NCBI GenBank assembly: GCA_021776195.1
Contig: JAJFGK010000137.1
Coordinates: 1 to 17,187, forward strand
Source of the DNA: Kiloniellaceae bacterium
GTDB taxonomy: Bacteria > Pseudomonadota > Alphaproteobacteria > Kiloniellales > Kiloniellaceae
DNA length: 17,187 nt
Reading direction: 5' to 3'
Positions 1 to 10,598 of this stretch are shown piece by piece. Under the pieces are notes generated by a model that was not told the DNA's origin, did no database searches, and worked only from the letters and a program-made list of their open reading frames with translations. The position numbers and the translations under genes are program-made. The first letter of the stretch is position 1, and each line of letters begins with the position of its first letter.

Positions 1-146
1 ACAAGCTGTTGCCTTCGCGGGCCGCTTCTGGCATTTTCCGCGCGCTTTTTTGGGGGCTCGCGCGTTTGGGGTCAAACGGGCGGCACAAGGGTCTGACGGC
101 AAGCCTCGTTCGAGGCGCCGGTTCATCGCTAACAAGGAAACTTCAA

Positions 147-2249
<2,103 letters not shown>

Positions 2250-2276
2250 GCCGGGCCAGGGAGACCTCGAAGGAAA

Positions 2277-2308
2277 GGGCCCCGGTGCGACGAACGGGGC
2301 CCTTTTTT
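2277..2308 (+). terminator. Intrinsic terminator of hppA
   Basis: A perfect 8-bp stem, GGGCCCCG at 2277-2284 with CGGGGCCC at 2295-2302, has a 10-nt loop and is followed directly by six T at 2303-2308. It begins 28 bases after the hppA stop. The gene on the other side (bamE) points toward it. The opposite-strand tail is only TTTCCTT, so it would work poorly as a terminator for bamE. Confidence 0.88.
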
Positions 2309-2329
2309 CGTTTCAGCGCAGGGTTGCCT

Positions 2330-2818
2330 TCAGGGCCGGCCGGGCGTGGTGGAGGATCCGCCGTCGTCGCCCAGGGCGCCCGGCAGGCGGCCGAGATTGC
2401 CGAAGATCTGCTGCAGGATGGTCAACTCCCGGCCTTCGGTCGGGGTCTCCCGCGAGACCGGGTCGATGATCTGGCCGTCGTGGAGGGTGTAGAGCTTGGT
2501 CTGGTCGACCGTGCCGCCGCTGTCGAATTTCACGACGAACACCGAGCGGTCGACGACCTTCGGCGCGAAGAAGGCGACCTGTTCGGTCTTCTGCCCGATG
2601 TAGAACCAGGTCCGGGCTTCGAAGGTGGAGAGTGTGGAGGGCGAGCCTAGCGTTTGGATGACATCCTGTCGGGTGTCGTGGCCGGGCTTGATCTCGGCGA
2701 TCTCCTCGACGTCCGGCATGTTGCCCCGGACCGCCACGATGGGCGCACAGCCGGCCCCGACAAGGGCGCAGAGGGCCGTCGCCACGACCAGTCCTCGACG
2801 CCATCCGTCCTTGGTCAT
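2330..2818 (-). CDS. bamE: Outer membrane assembly lipoprotein BamE (SmpA/OmlA family)
   Basis: This is a 162-residue SmpA/OmlA-type lipoprotein, expected at the inner face of the outer membrane as an accessory of the BAM machine that inserts beta-barrel proteins. An N-terminal basic and hydrophobic signal (residues 6-23) leads to Cys24. The preceding VGAG is a weak lipobox because position -3 is Gly rather than Leu, although the following C-A-P is typical of alphaproteobacterial homologues. The family core IKPGHDTRQDVIQTLGSPS with the W-x-Y-I that follows lies at about residues 43-75. The tail after residue 145 is Gly/Ser/Thr/Pro-rich and probably disordered. The gene converges on hppA and diverges from the chaperone gene at 3018, an arrangement I know from related genomes. 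The family call is secure; lipidation at Cys24 is inferred. Confidence 0.88.
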   Translation of the reverse strand: MTKDGWRRGLVVATALCALVGAGCAPIVAVRGNMPDVEEIAEIKPGHDTRQDVIQTLGSPSTLSTFEARTWFYIGQKTEQVAFFAPKVVDRSVFVVKFDSGGTVDQTKLYTLHDGQIIDPVSRETPTEGRELTILQQIFGNLGRLPGALGDDGGSSTTPGRP

Positions 2819-2937
2819 TCAGTGTTCCCCCGGCCAGCCTGCCCCTGCGGTTCCGGATCGAATCGATCATCTTGGTCGGTGCGGCACGGCAAGGCTTGTT
2901 AAACACGACCCGCTCTGCCATTTCAAGTCTTACGGTC

Positions 2938-2967
2938 GCGCGCCGCTCAAGCTTTAAAGTGGCGCGC
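2938..2967. repeat. 10-bp inverted repeat between divergent bamE and chaperone genes
   Basis: GCGCGCCGCT (2938-2947) and AGTGGCGCGC (2958-2967) pair as a 10-bp stem with one G-T wobble around the 10-nt loop CAAGCTTTAA. It lies in the 198-base gap from which bamE and the bc1-chaperone gene are transcribed in opposite directions. No T-tract follows on either strand, so it is not a terminator. It could be an operator or a leader hairpin of the plus-strand transcript; the function is unknown. Confidence 0.5.
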
Positions 2968-3017
2968 AGCGCTGTGGAATTGGACCCGATACGCAGTAGA
3001 AAGATCGTGATTTCAAT

Positions 3018-3575
3018 ATGATAGGAAAAATTTTTCGGAAATCGAACGATGCCGAAGTGGCGACCGCACTCTACTGCCGCCTGGTGGAGCGCGCGCGATC
3101 GCCGGTCTTTTACCGGGATCTGGGTGTCCCGGACAGCCTGGACGGGCGCTTCGAGTTGATCGTCCTGCATCTGTTTTTGGTGCTTCACCGGCTCAAACAG
3201 AACCATCCCGATGGCGCTCATCTCGCCCAGACCCTGCACGACTACTTTTTCGACGACATGGACCGGTCGCTGCGCGAGATGGGGGCCGGCGATCTGGGCG
3301 TCGGCAAGAAGGTCAAGCGCATGGCCGAGGCCTTTCACGGCCGTATCGAGAGCTACGACCAGGCCCTGGGCGCCGCTCCCGGCGGACTCGAAGTGGCCCT
3401 GAGGCGCAACCTGTACGGCACCATGGAGCAACCGGCGGCGCGGTGGATTTCTGCCATGACGGTCTATGTCCAAGGCGCCAGCGCCAGTTTGTCAGCCCTG
3501 CCTCTACAGGCGATAGAGGGCGGGAATCTGGACTTTGGGGCCCTGCCGGGAGAGGACCGCGCGCCCGCGGATTAG
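3018..3575 (+). CDS. Ubiquinol-cytochrome c chaperone (CBP3-like)
   Basis: This 185-residue protein resembles the ubiquinol-cytochrome c chaperone family, bacterial relatives of mitochondrial Cbp3, which helps cytochrome b mature during bc1-complex assembly. The recognisable core includes LYCRLVERARSPVFYRDLGV near residues 18-37 and DSLDGRFELIVLHLFLVLHRL near 39-59, followed by a conserved acidic segment around FFDDMDRSLREMG. It has no signal peptide or membrane helix, so it should be a cytoplasmic assembly factor. The ATG at 3018 has only a poor upstream ribosome site (AGAAAGA, 2998-3004), so translation may be weak. The neighbours (bamE upstream in the opposite direction, DUF177 gene 117 bases downstream) are the usual ones in alphaproteobacteria. 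The last 50 or so residues are less conserved-looking. Confidence 0.85.
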   Translation: MIGKIFRKSNDAEVATALYCRLVERARSPVFYRDLGVPDSLDGRFELIVLHLFLVLHRLKQNHPDGAHLAQTLHDYFFDDMDRSLREMGAGDLGVGKKVKRMAEAFHGRIESYDQALGAAPGGLEVALRRNLYGTMEQPAARWISAMTVYVQGASASLSALPLQAIEGGNLDFGALPGEDRAPAD

Positions 3576-3692
3576 GACCCGTTTGGCAACGCCCGCGCCC
3601 TGCGAGCCCCACGCGTCGGTTTTCGTTGACCGGGCAGGACTGTTTGCCTAGGGTGCGCGGCTTTTTCCGCCCAGAGCGGCGAGGACGAAACC

Positions 3693-4244
3693 ATGTCAGT
3701 TGAACCGATGCCGGAGAACGAACTTTCGCGAGTCATCGCCAGCGAGGCGCTTGCGAAGGGGCCTGTCGAGTTAACGGTCACGGCCAGCCCCGCCGAGCGG
3801 CGGGCCCTGGCACGGCGTTTCGGCTTGCTCGACTGCAAATCCCTCCAGGCCCGGGTGCGGACCAGACCGCGCTCCAAGGGCCTGATCGTGGTCCTGACGG
3901 CCGATCTGGAGGCGGAAGTGGTTCAGCCCTGTGTGGTGTCGCTGGAGCCGGTGGCCGGCAAGGTTCGCGAGAGCTTCGATATGCTCGTGACGCTGGAGCC
4001 GGAAGGGGCCGACACGGTCGAGTTGGAGATCGACCCGGAAGGGCCGGACCCGGCCGAGCCGGTCGGACCGGAAGGGCTGGATGTCGGCGAGCTGCTGGCG
4101 CAGCAGTTGGCCCTATGTCTGGATCCCTATCCACGTCATCCAGATAGCGGACTCTTGACGGTGAGCGGCGATGGGACAGCCGTGGGTGATGACGGACCAG
4201 TCTCTCCCTTTGCGGCATTGAAGGCCCTGAAGGACGGCGCCTAG
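3693..4244 (+). CDS. DUF177/YceD family protein
   Basis: This 183-residue YceD-type (DUF177) protein is typically encoded just before rpmF. The family is linked to large-subunit rRNA or ribosome biology, with plant relatives acting in chloroplast 23S rRNA accumulation; the bacterial biochemical role is not well defined. Family landmarks are QPCVVSLEPV at 78-87, where a conserved Cys and the V-x-L-x-P-V strand are seen, and GELLAQQLALCLDPYPRHP at 132-150, the conserved C-terminal block. The middle (about 103-130) is an acidic, Pro/Gly-rich linker. The start at 3693 is preceded by GAGGACGAAACC, a usable ribosome site. The 132-base gap to rpmF carries a possible promoter, so the two may be only partly co-transcribed. 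Confidence 0.88.
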   Translation: MSVEPMPENELSRVIASEALAKGPVELTVTASPAERRALARRFGLLDCKSLQARVRTRPRSKGLIVVLTADLEAEVVQPCVVSLEPVAGKVRESFDMLVTLEPEGADTVELEIDPEGPDPAEPVGPEGLDVGELLAQQLALCLDPYPRHPDSGLLTVSGDGTAVGDDGPVSPFAALKALKDGA

Positions 4245-4279
4245 AGGATTGATCGGAGTGGCCCACCGCGCGCTTTTCC

Positions 4280-4308
4280 TTGCCGGAAGGGAGCGAATTG
4301 GCTATGAG
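4280..4308 (+). promoter_or_regulatory. Candidate sigma-70-type promoter for rpmF-plsX-fabH
   Basis: TTGCCG (4280-4285) and TATGAG (4303-4308) are separated by exactly 17 bases, each matching four of six consensus positions. Transcription would begin near 4315, about 60 bases before rpmF. This rests only on motif spacing; no transcript evidence is available. Confidence 0.35.
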
Positions 4309-4376
4309 TGCGGCTTGTTGTCGGGACAGGGTTTTGGCAAGAGCCGCTTTGGCACTTAGCGGGAAAGACGAATAGA

Positions 4377-4559
4377 ATGGCAGTTCCTACAAATAAAAAG
4401 TCACGGTCCCGGCGCGGGATGCGGCGTTCACACGATGCTTTGGCCTCGAACACTTACCACGAGTGCCCGAGTTGCGGTGAGCTCAAGCGTCCGCACCACG
4501 TTTGCGGTGCCTGCGGTTTCTACGACGGGCGTGAAGTGGTCGAGGCCGAGAGCCTTTAG
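4377..4559 (+). CDS. rpmF: Large ribosomal subunit protein bL32
   Basis: This 60-residue ribosomal protein L32 belongs to the 50S subunit. It has the usual basic N-terminus [20 protein letters not shown] followed by a zinc ribbon, Cys30-x2-Cys33 and Cys43-x2-Cys46, so this is the zinc-binding (C+) form. The frame extends upstream to 4308, but the start at 4377 gives the family N-terminus exactly and has a GGGAAAG ribosome site at 4361-4367. It lies 83 bases before plsX in the widespread DUF177-rpmF-plsX-fabH arrangement, which links ribosome synthesis and lipid synthesis. Confidence 0.97.
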   Translation: MAVPTNKKSRSRRGMRRSHDALASNTYHECPSCGELKRPHHVCGACGFYDGREVVEAESL

Positions 4560-4642
4560 CCTCTACGAGGCGGCACACTTTTCGTGACCATGACTAGCCG
4601 GGTCGCAGTTGGGCGTCTTGGGGTTCGTACGGCGAGAACCAG

Positions 4643-5689
4643 GTGAACAAACAGGTCACATTGGCTATCGATGCCATGGGCGGCGACGCCGCTCCGCAGA
4701 TGGTTGTCGCCGGCGCCGAGATCGCCCACGAGCGCTTGCCCAACGTCCACTTCCTGATGTTCGGCCGCGAACCCGACATTGCACCGCTTCTGGAGGCCGT
4801 GCCGAAGCTGGCTTCGGTGACCACGGTCGTCCACACCGACGACGTGGTGCCCAGCGGCGAGCGTCCCTCGATCGCGCTGCGGTCGCGCCGGCAGTCCAGC
4901 ATGCGTCTGGCGTTGAACGCCGTGGCCAAGGGCGAAGCCATCGGCGCGGTGTCGGCGGGCAATACCGGCGCGCTCCTGGCCATGTCCAAGTTTACCCTGA
5001 AGACCCTGCCGGGGGTCAGCCGGCCGGCGATCGCCTCCTTCTTCCCGAGCTTGGGGAGCGAGGTGGTGATGCTCGATCTTGGCGCCAATCTGCAGTGCGA
5101 CGTCGAGAACCTTGTCGACTTCGCGATCATGGGGAACGCCTTCGCGCGCGCGCTGCTGGGCATCCAAGAGCCGCGGGTCGGTCTGCTGAACGTCGGCTCA
5201 GAGGACATCAAGGGTCATGAAGAGCTGCAGGAAGCCGCCGCCGTCCTGCGTACCGTGGAGATGCCCGGAACCTTTCTCGGGTTCGTCGAGGGCGATGACA
5301 TCGGCAAGGGCAATGTCGATGTCGTGGTGACCGACGGCTTCACCGGCAATGTCGCCCTCAAGACCGCCGAGGGGACCGCCAACCTGGTCTACGAATTCGT
5401 TCGCCGGACCTTCCGCTCGTCGATCTTCGCCGGCCTCGGCTACCTTCTGGCGCGGCCGGCCTTGCGAAAAATGCGTCACCGAATCGATCCGCGCCGCTAT
5501 AATGGCGCGATGTTTTTGGGTCTGAATGGTATCGCCGTCAAGAGCCACGGAGGGACGGACGCCCTCGGCTTCGCCAATGCTATCGAGGTGGCGCACAGCC
5601 TCTATTGCCAAGACGTGATCAGTAAGATCGAAGCGGGGATGGAAAAGCTTGACCGCAGTCCGCCCAAGGCGAGGGCGGCGACGGGATAA
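4643..5689 (+). CDS. plsX: Phosphate acyltransferase PlsX
   Basis: PlsX converts acyl-ACP and phosphate to acyl-phosphate, the acyl donor for PlsY in phosphatidic acid synthesis. At 348 residues it is of normal length. Conserved blocks are DAMGGDAAP (10-18), SAGNTGALL (104-112), DLGAN (145-149), LNVGSED (182-188), [19 protein letters not shown] (215-233) and TGNVALK (234-240). It is a soluble, peripherally membrane-associated enzyme. The start is GTG at 4643 with GGCGAG upstream at 4631-4636; no in-frame ATG exists before the essential DAMGGD motif. The stop TAA shares its last base with the fabH ATG (TAATG), implying translational coupling. Confidence 0.97.
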   Translation: MNKQVTLAIDAMGGDAAPQMVVAGAEIAHERLPNVHFLMFGREPDIAPLLEAVPKLASVTTVVHTDDVVPSGERPSIALRSRRQSSMRLALNAVAKGEAIGAVSAGNTGALLAMSKFTLKTLPGVSRPAIASFFPSLGSEVVMLDLGANLQCDVENLVDFAIMGNAFARALLGIQEPRVGLLNVGSEDIKGHEELQEAAAVLRTVEMPGTFLGFVEGDDIGKGNVDVVVTDGFTGNVALKTAEGTANLVYEFVRRTFRSSIFAGLGYLLARPALRKMRHRIDPRRYNGAMFLGLNGIAVKSHGGTDALGFANAIEVAHSLYCQDVISKIEAGMEKLDRSPPKARAATG

Positions 5690-6663
5690 TGATCATAAGG
5701 TCTCGGGCCACGGGATGCGGTGCCTATTTGCCGGACCGCATCGTCAGCAATCGTGAACTCGAAAATCGACTCGACACGTCCGACGAGTGGATCACCAAGC
5801 GTACGGGGATCCGCCAAAGGCATATCGCCGCCGACGGCGAAATGACCTCCGACCTGGGCATCAAGGCGGCGCAAGCGGCGTTGAAAATGGCGGGGCTGGA
5901 GGCCGACGCGATCGACCTCATCGTCTGCGCGACCTCGACCCCCGACGAGACCTTTCCGGCCACGGCGACGCGGATCCAGGCCGAGCTGGGCTGTGGGCGC
6001 GGCATCGCCTTCGACATCCAGGCGGTTTGTACCGGCTTCGTCTATGCGCTCGGCGTGGCCGATAATTTCATCCGCTGCGGCCAGGCCAAGCGGGCCCTGG
6101 TAATCGGCGCCGAGACCTTTTCGCGAATCCTGGACTGGGAAGACCGCGGCACCTGCGTCCTGTTCGGCGACGGCGCCGGCGCGATGATCCTGGAAGCCGC
6201 CGAAAGCGAGGGAACCACCGCCGACCGGGGGATCATCTCGACGCACCTCTATGCCGACGGGCGGCACCATGACGCGCTCTATGTCGATGGCGGTCCTTCT
6301 TCGACCGGGACCGCGGGTTTCCTGCGCATGGAGGGCCGCGAAGTCTTCCGCCATGCCGTCGTCTTCATGGCCGAGGCGGTCGATGACGCCCTGGAGCAGA
6401 ACAACCTCAGGGCCGAAGACGTCGACTGGTTGGTTCCGCACCAGGCCAACGCCCGGATCATCGACGCGATGGGCAAGCGTCTCAATCTCCCGGCCGAGCG
6501 CGTGGTCGTGACCGTCGACCGCCACGCCAACACCTCGGCCGCCTCGATCCCCCTGGCGCTCTGCGAGGCGGTGGGCGACGGTCGAATCAAGGCCGGCGAC
6601 CTGGTCATGATGGAAGCCATGGGCGGCGGCTTTACCTGGGGCTCGGCCTTGCTGCGCTGGTAG
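5689..6663 (+). CDS. fabH: Beta-ketoacyl-ACP synthase III FabH
   Basis: FabH starts fatty acid synthesis by condensing an acyl-CoA primer with malonyl-ACP. The 324-residue protein has the complete catalytic triad of the family: Cys114 in QAVCTGF, His251 in VPHQAN and Asn281 in RHANTSAAS. The N-terminal [16 protein letters not shown] and the C-terminal [13 protein letters not shown] are also standard. Its ATG overlaps the plsX stop by one base, so both lipid-initiation enzymes should be made together. The 147-base gap before ihfA contains no clear terminator, so read-through into ihfA is possible. Confidence 0.97.
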   Translation: MIIRSRATGCGAYLPDRIVSNRELENRLDTSDEWITKRTGIRQRHIAADGEMTSDLGIKAAQAALKMAGLEADAIDLIVCATSTPDETFPATATRIQAELGCGRGIAFDIQAVCTGFVYALGVADNFIRCGQAKRALVIGAETFSRILDWEDRGTCVLFGDGAGAMILEAAESEGTTADRGIISTHLYADGRHHDALYVDGGPSSTGTAGFLRMEGREVFRHAVVFMAEAVDDALEQNNLRAEDVDWLVPHQANARIIDAMGKRLNLPAERVVVTVDRHANTSAASIPLALCEAVGDGRIKAGDLVMMEAMGGGFTWGSALLRW

Positions 6664-6749
6664 CCACGGAAGGTATCGGGCGCGCTGAATCGGATGCCTC
6701 GAAACCGTCTCTGAAAGACCGCTGCCATCCCTCGGAATTGCTTGAATAA

Positions 6750-6778
6750 TTGACCCTTCTGCGGCCTTGCGGTACGGT
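6750..6778 (+). promoter_or_regulatory. Weak candidate promoter for ihfA
   Basis: TTGACC (6750-6755, five of six consensus bases) is followed after 17 bases by TACGGT (6773-6778, only three of six). A competing choice is TTGCGG (6767-6772) with CTATAC (6791-6796), but that would leave almost no leader before the ribosome site. Low confidence for either. Confidence 0.28.
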
Positions 6779-6810
6779 TTGAAAAACAGACTATACCAAC
6801 AGGGGGAAAC

Positions 6811-7131
6811 ATGGCCGATCGTACCGTGACGCGGGCGGATCTTAGCGAGGCCGTTTACAGGGAAGTCGGTCTCTCGCGCAATGAGTCGGCCGAGTTGGTC
6901 GAGACAGTGCTCGACGAGATTGCTAAGGCCCTGGTCAAGGGAGACGTCGTAAAGCTGTCATCTTTCGGCAGTTTTTCCGCGCGGGAGAAAGGCCAACGAA
7001 TCGGCCGGAACCCCAAGACCGGCGAAGAGGTTCCGATCCTGCCGCGACGGGTTCTGGTCTTTCGCGCTTCGCATGTGTTGAAGAACCGTATTAACGACGC
7101 CCCTCGGCAAAGCGATGGCGCCGGCGAATGA
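6811..7131 (+). CDS. ihfA: Integration host factor subunit alpha
   Basis: This 106-residue member of the HU/IHF family is the alpha subunit of the sequence-specific DNA-bending heterodimer used in transcription, replication and recombination. The beta-arm signature [12 protein letters not shown] (65-76) holds the intercalating Pro68. The helical dimerisation N-terminus with [20 protein letters not shown] fits IHF alpha better than HU or IHF beta. A strong AGGGGGAAA ribosome site (6801-6809) lies directly before the ATG. Location between fabH and a MerR-type gene is the common alphaproteobacterial context of ihfA. The partner IHF beta gene is not in the window. Confidence 0.95.
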   Translation: MADRTVTRADLSEAVYREVGLSRNESAELVETVLDEIAKALVKGDVVKLSSFGSFSAREKGQRIGRNPKTGEEVPILPRRVLVFRASHVLKNRINDAPRQSDGAGE

Positions 7132-7172
7132 AGTCCTTTTGACAGTCAAACATTGGAGAGGGCGACGCCCTT

Positions 7173-7670
7173 ATGCGAGCCGCCAGAGCCGGCGTTAAGT
7201 CGGCGGATGCTTTTCGAACGATCAGCGAAGTCTCGGGATATCTGGATGTGCCCCAGCATGTCCTGCGCTTTTGGGAATCCAAGTTTCCACAAGTCCGGCC
7301 GCTGAAGCGCGGCGGCGGGCGGCGCTATTACCGCCCCGAGGACGTCGTCCTCCTGGGCCGCATCCGCTCTCTTCTCTATGACGAGGGCTACACCATTCGC
7401 GGCGTCCAGCGCCTGCTGAAGGAACGCAAGGTCACGGCCAAGGCCGATAGCCTCGGCGGGGTCGACGGTTCCGCGGCGCCGGGCAAGACCGAGCAGGGCA
7501 GGACACCCGGCAGCGAAACCGGGATCGTGGTGCCGCCCAATCTGGCGCCGCCGCCCCCCGACGGCGACGCGGCCCGGGCCGACCGGCTCGACCGCGACAC
7601 GATCAAGGAAGTCATCGAAGAACTGGAAGGCCTGCGCGATCGACTGCGGCTGGCCGCGGGACGGGGCTGA
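7173..7670 (+). CDS. MerR-family transcriptional regulator (ihfA-linked)
   Basis: This 165-residue protein has an N-terminal MerR-type winged helix at about residues 14-85: [21 protein letters not shown], then the wing [12 protein letters not shown], then [18 protein letters not shown]. The Ser/Gly/Pro-rich middle (about 95-135) looks disordered, and a short C-terminal helix, [19 protein letters not shown], resembles a dimerisation coil. No metal-binding cysteines are visible, so it is not a classical metal sensor. It lies 41 bases after ihfA, with GGAGAGGG at 7155-7162 as a probable ribosome site, and is likely co-transcribed with ihfA. The target genes are unknown. Confidence 0.88.
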   Translation: MRAARAGVKSADAFRTISEVSGYLDVPQHVLRFWESKFPQVRPLKRGGGRRYYRPEDVVLLGRIRSLLYDEGYTIRGVQRLLKERKVTAKADSLGGVDGSAAPGKTEQGRTPGSETGIVVPPNLAPPPPDGDAARADRLDRDTIKEVIEELEGLRDRLRLAAGRG

Positions 7671-7746
7671 CCCCTTGCTGACCGGGGGACTGGCCCAATC
7701 CAACTGAACTGGCCCCAGTTAGGCGGGGCAGGGGCCTCCAAGCGCA

Positions 7747-7775
7747 TTGCCTTGGCCGGAGGTCGCCTGTATACA
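7747..7775 (+). promoter_or_regulatory. Promoter of tRNA-Pro
   Basis: TTGCCT (7747-7752) and TATACA (7770-7775) are separated by 17 bases and followed by the GC-rich stretch AGGCGCGCGCCGCC, which looks like the stringent discriminator common at stable-RNA promoters. Transcription would start near 7782, giving a leader of about 32 bases before the tRNA. Confidence 0.55.
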
Positions 7776-7813
7776 AGGCGCGCGCCGCCGGACGAGAACG
7801 GTGGCGCATCGGG

Positions 7814-7890
7814 CGGAGCGTAGCGCAGTCTGGTAGCGCACTTGGCTGGGGGCCAAGGGGTCGCAGGTTCGAATCCTGCCGCTCCGACCA
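7814..7890 (+). tRNA. tRNA-Pro(GGG)
   Basis: A complete 77-nt cloverleaf reads proline CCC codons. The acceptor stem is CGGAGCG (7814-7820) pairing with CGCTCCG; the anticodon stem CTTGG/CCAAG encloses loop CTGGGGG with anticodon GGG at 7848-7850; the T arm contains GGTTCGAATCC. The discriminator A and an encoded CCA (7888-7890) end the gene. The 235 bases that follow, up to the ABC ATPase stop, hold no convincing gene or terminator, and no copy of the tRNA 3' end was noticed elsewhere in the window. Confidence 0.97.
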
Positions 7891-8125
7891 TTAAGCGCCG
7901 GGGGCATCCCGGAACTCAAACAGACACATCCAGTCGCAGGCACGGATTACGCCCGAACCCCGCCGGGGTGTCGGCGGCAGCGCGCGCTGTCCCGGTCCTC
8001 GCTTGGCCAGTCGCCCGATGGGCACCCTCGAATCTCGCAAGACCGTCTCGACCAGGATCGCCAATGGCCCGGGAACCTCAGCGCAACAGTTATGCACGGG
8101 CGCAAGCCGATGCGGCTCGGAGGTG

Positions 8126-9757
8126 TTACTGGCGTGCCGCTCTTAAGGGGCTGTCCTTGCCCCAGCCCGGAATGGCGGAAAGAAGAGAGCGGGTGTAGTC
8201 GTGGCGTGGGTTGGCAAAAACCTCGCCCGTGGCGCCGGCTTCGACCACCGCGCCATCGCGCATCACGAGAATACGATCGCAGACCTGCGCCGCCACGCAA
8301 AGATCGTGCGTGATGAAGATCAGCGACAGATCCATGCGGTCTCGCATATCGCGCAGCAGCTTGAGGACCTGGGCTTGCACCGAGACGTCGAGCGCCGACA
8401 CCGCCTCGTCCGCGACCAGGATCTCGGGCTCCAGCACCAGCGCCCGCGCGATGCCGATGCGTTGCCGCTGGCCGCCGGAGAACTCATGGGGAAAGCGGGT
8501 CATGGCACCGATGTCGAGACCGACGGTTTCCAACAGCTTGCCCGCCTTGTCGGTGGCCGTCTTGAGGGTCGCGCCGTTCGCAACCTGGCCCTCGGTCAAG
8601 ATCCTCGAGACGCGGCTCCGCGGATTGAGCGACGCGTAGGGATCCTGGAAGACCATTTGGACGCGGTGGCGCTGCGCGCGCAGGGCCTTGCCGCTGATTG
8701 CGCCCCATTCGAGGTCGCCAAGGCGCAAGCTGCCCACATCGGCGTTCAGCAGCCGCACGATGCAGCGCCCCGCGGTGGATTTTCCCGACCCTGATTCGCC
8801 GACAATACCCAAAGTTTCACCGCGGCGGAGTTCGAACGATACATCCGCCACGGCCTTGACCTTGCGGGCGGCGTTGAACAGCCCGGCGCCCGAGCGGAAG
8901 GTCTTGCTGAGCCCGCTCACATGAAGAGCATGGGCGCTCGAGGGGAGAGCGCGGGGCGGCGGCGGGATGAGCGACGGCACGGCCGCGATCAGGGCCTTGG
9001 TGTAGGCTTGCCGGGAACCGCCGAGCACCGCCGCGGTATCGCCTTCCTCCACGACCTGACCATCGCGCATGACGGTCACGCGATCGGCGATCTCGGCCAC
9101 GACGCCGATGTCATGAGTGATGAAGAGGACGGCCATGCCGTAATTGCATTGCAAATTGCGGATCAGTTTGAGGATCTGGGCCTGATTTGTGACATCCAGC
9201 GCGGTGGTCGGTTCGTCGGCGATCAACAGCTTTGGACCCAGTGCCAGGGCCATGGCAATCATGACCCGCTGGCGTTGCCCGCCGGAAAGCTCGAAGGGGT
9301 AGGCGCGCAGGATTTTCGCCGGCTCGGGCATGCTCACTTCTTCGACCAGCGCCAGTGCGCGCGCGCGGCGCTCGGCGCCACCGAGCGCACCATGTGCCTC
9401 GAAAACCTCGGCAATCTGATCGCCAATGCGCATCAAGGGGTTCAGGGCCGTCATCGGCTCCTGAAAGATCATGGCGATATCGCGCCCGCGCATGGCGCGC
9501 CGCTCCGCCTCGCTCAGGGTCAAGAGATCGCGCCCGTCCATGACGATTTTGCCGGACACCGGGCGAACCGCCTTGGGCAGCAAGCCGATGATGGCATTCG
9601 CGGTGACCGATTTTCCCGAACCGGATTCGCCGACGACACAATGCACTTCGCCCGCGGCGACGGTCAGGCTAACCCCGTCTACCGCAAGCGCCCTGTCGGC
9701 CCCCTGGGGCAGCGCGACGCTCAGGTTTTCGATCCGCACCACCATTTCCGCCGCCAT
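8126..9757 (-). CDS. Fused dipeptide/oligopeptide/nickel ABC transporter ATPase (DppD-DppF type)
   Basis: This 543-residue protein carries both nucleotide-binding domains of a peptide/nickel-type importer in one chain. Domain 1 has Walker A GESGSGKS (43-50), signature LSGGQRQ (157-163), Walker B LLIADEP (177-183) and switch His215. Domain 2 has Walker A GESGSGKS (320-327), signature FSGGQRQ (426-432), Walker B ILVADEA (446-452, Ala replacing the usual Pro but catalytic Glu kept) and His484. After each domain is the OppD/F C-terminal extension, with [13 protein letters not shown] (251-263) and [13 protein letters not shown] (520-532). Both sites look competent. The start is one base after the upstream permease stop, so it is translationally linked. 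Such DppD-DppF fusions are common in alphaproteobacteria. The substrate cannot be read from the ATPase. Confidence 0.95.
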   Translation of the reverse strand: MAAEMVVRIENLSVALPQGADRALAVDGVSLTVAAGEVHCVVGESGSGKSVTANAIIGLLPKAVRPVSGKIVMDGRDLLTLSEAERRAMRGRDIAMIFQEPMTALNPLMRIGDQIAEVFEAHGALGGAERRARALALVEEVSMPEPAKILRAYPFELSGGQRQRVMIAMALALGPKLLIADEPTTALDVTNQAQILKLIRNLQCNYGMAVLFITHDIGVVAEIADRVTVMRDGQVVEEGDTAAVLGGSRQAYTKALIAAVPSLIPPPPRALPSSAHALHVSGLSKTFRSGAGLFNAARKVKAVADVSFELRRGETLGIVGESGSGKSTAGRCIVRLLNADVGSLRLGDLEWGAISGKALRAQRHRVQMVFQDPYASLNPRSRVSRILTEGQVANGATLKTATDKAGKLLETVGLDIGAMTRFPHEFSGGQRQRIGIARALVLEPEILVADEAVSALDVSVQAQVLKLLRDMRDRMDLSLIFITHDLCVAAQVCDRILVMRDGAVVEAGATGEVFANPRHDYTRSLLSAIPGWGKDSPLRAARQ

Positions 9758-9758
9758 C

Positions 9759-10598
9759 TCAGCGCCCCTCGCGCGCGAGGCGAGGGTTGAGTGCGTCGTT
9801 CAGGCCTTCGCCGATCAAATTGAGTGACAGCACCGCCAGCACGATGGCAATGCCGGGGAAAACGCAAATCCACCAGGCCTGGCGCAGCACCGTTCGCCCG
9901 GCCCCGATCATGTAGCCCCAACTCATCGCGTTGGGATCGCCCAGCCCGAGAAAGGAAAGGGCGCTTTCGAGGAGTATGGCACTGGCCACCATCAGTGACG
10001 CCAGCACGATGATCGGTGAAATGGTGTTCGGCAGGATCTGGCGAAAGATGATGCTGGCGGGTGACAATCCCGACAACACCGCGGCCTGCACATACTCCCG
10101 GGTTCGCAGAGACAAGAATTCACCGCGAACCAGGCGCGCCACCGGCGGCCAGGTGACCAGCGAAATCGCCAGCACGATGGAAGCGAGCGAAGGTTCCAGA
10201 ATTGCGACGATGACAATGGCCAGGGCGAAACTGGGGATGGTCTGAAAGAACTCCGTAAAGCGCATCAGGGCGTCGTCCCAACGCCCGCCGAAATAACCCG
10301 CGACCGCACCCAGCGGAATGCCGATGGCAAGCGCCGCGACGGTCGACACCAATCCGATCAAAAGTGAAACCCGCGCGCCGTGCGCCAGACCGGCACCGAT
10401 GTCGCGGCCCAATGTGTCCGTGCCAAACCAAAAGCCGTCAATCGCCATCGGCGGCAGAAACGGCCGCTGCACCATGCGCCAGGGGGACTGCGGATAAAGC
10501 AGTGGCGCCAAAACCGCCACCAGAATGACCAGGGCCAACAACGCCAGCCCTATCACCGCCCCACGATTGCCGGCCACCCGGTGCCAGAAATCTCTCAC
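9759..10598 (-). CDS. ABC transporter inner-membrane permease, DppC/OppC type
   Basis: This is the second permease of the importer. The long open frame extends to 10757, but the real start is most likely the GTG at 10598: it overlaps the upstream permease TGA by four bases (GTGA), and from there the protein begins VRDFWHRVAGNRGAVIG, a typical DppC N-terminus. That gives 279 residues with about six membrane helices. Family marks are FWFGTDTLGRDI in the periplasmic part, the EAA-type ATPase-contact loop EYVQAAVLSGLSPASIIFRQ, and SFLGLGDPNAMSWGYMI near the C-terminus. It pairs with the DppB-like subunit encoded just before it. The residues upstream of the GTG in the same frame lie antisense-frame within the DppB gene and should not be annotated. 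Confidence 0.93.
   Translation of the reverse strand: MRDFWHRVAGNRGAVIGLALLALVILVAVLAPLLYPQSPWRMVQRPFLPPMAIDGFWFGTDTLGRDIGAGLAHGARVSLLIGLVSTVAALAIGIPLGAVAGYFGGRWDDALMRFTEFFQTIPSFALAIVIVAILEPSLASIVLAISLVTWPPVARLVRGEFLSLRTREYVQAAVLSGLSPASIIFRQILPNTISPIIVLASLMVASAILLESALSFLGLGDPNAMSWGYMIGAGRTVLRQAWWICVFPGIAIVLAVLSLNLIGEGLNDALNPRLAREGR

Noticed and set aside
16..51. Possible terminator upstream of hppA (CGCGG/CCGCG followed by six T)
   Set aside because: The stem is only 5 bp with a loop of about 17 bases and a 3-base gap before the T-run, too weak to call.
2313..3473. Minus-strand 386-codon frame spanning bamE and the chaperone gene
   Set aside because: It overlaps two well-supported genes in other frames, crosses their promoter region, and shows no recognisable domain.
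4556..4575. GCCTC-TAC-GAGGC hairpin just after rpmF as a terminator
   Set aside because: A 5-bp stem with the T-run displaced by several bases; rpmF and plsX are usually co-transcribed.
7671..7746. AACTGG-CC-CCAGTT dyad after the MerR gene as a terminator
   Set aside because: The loop is too short for the full stem and no T-tract follows.
7814..7890. tRNA-Pro as an attachment site for an integrated island covering the ABC cluster
   Set aside because: No integrase gene and no second copy of the tRNA 3' segment (GGTTCGAATCC to CCA) was noticed in the window, so only the position is suggestive.
7891..8198. Plus-strand frames in the gap after tRNA-Pro, for example from 8092 or through the tRNA
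   Set aside because: They overlap the tRNA or the 3' end of the ATPase gene, have no good ribosome site and resemble no family.
8921..9790. Plus-strand 289-codon frame opposite the fused ATPase gene
   Set aside because: Antisense shadow; the minus-strand protein has both complete ATPase domains.
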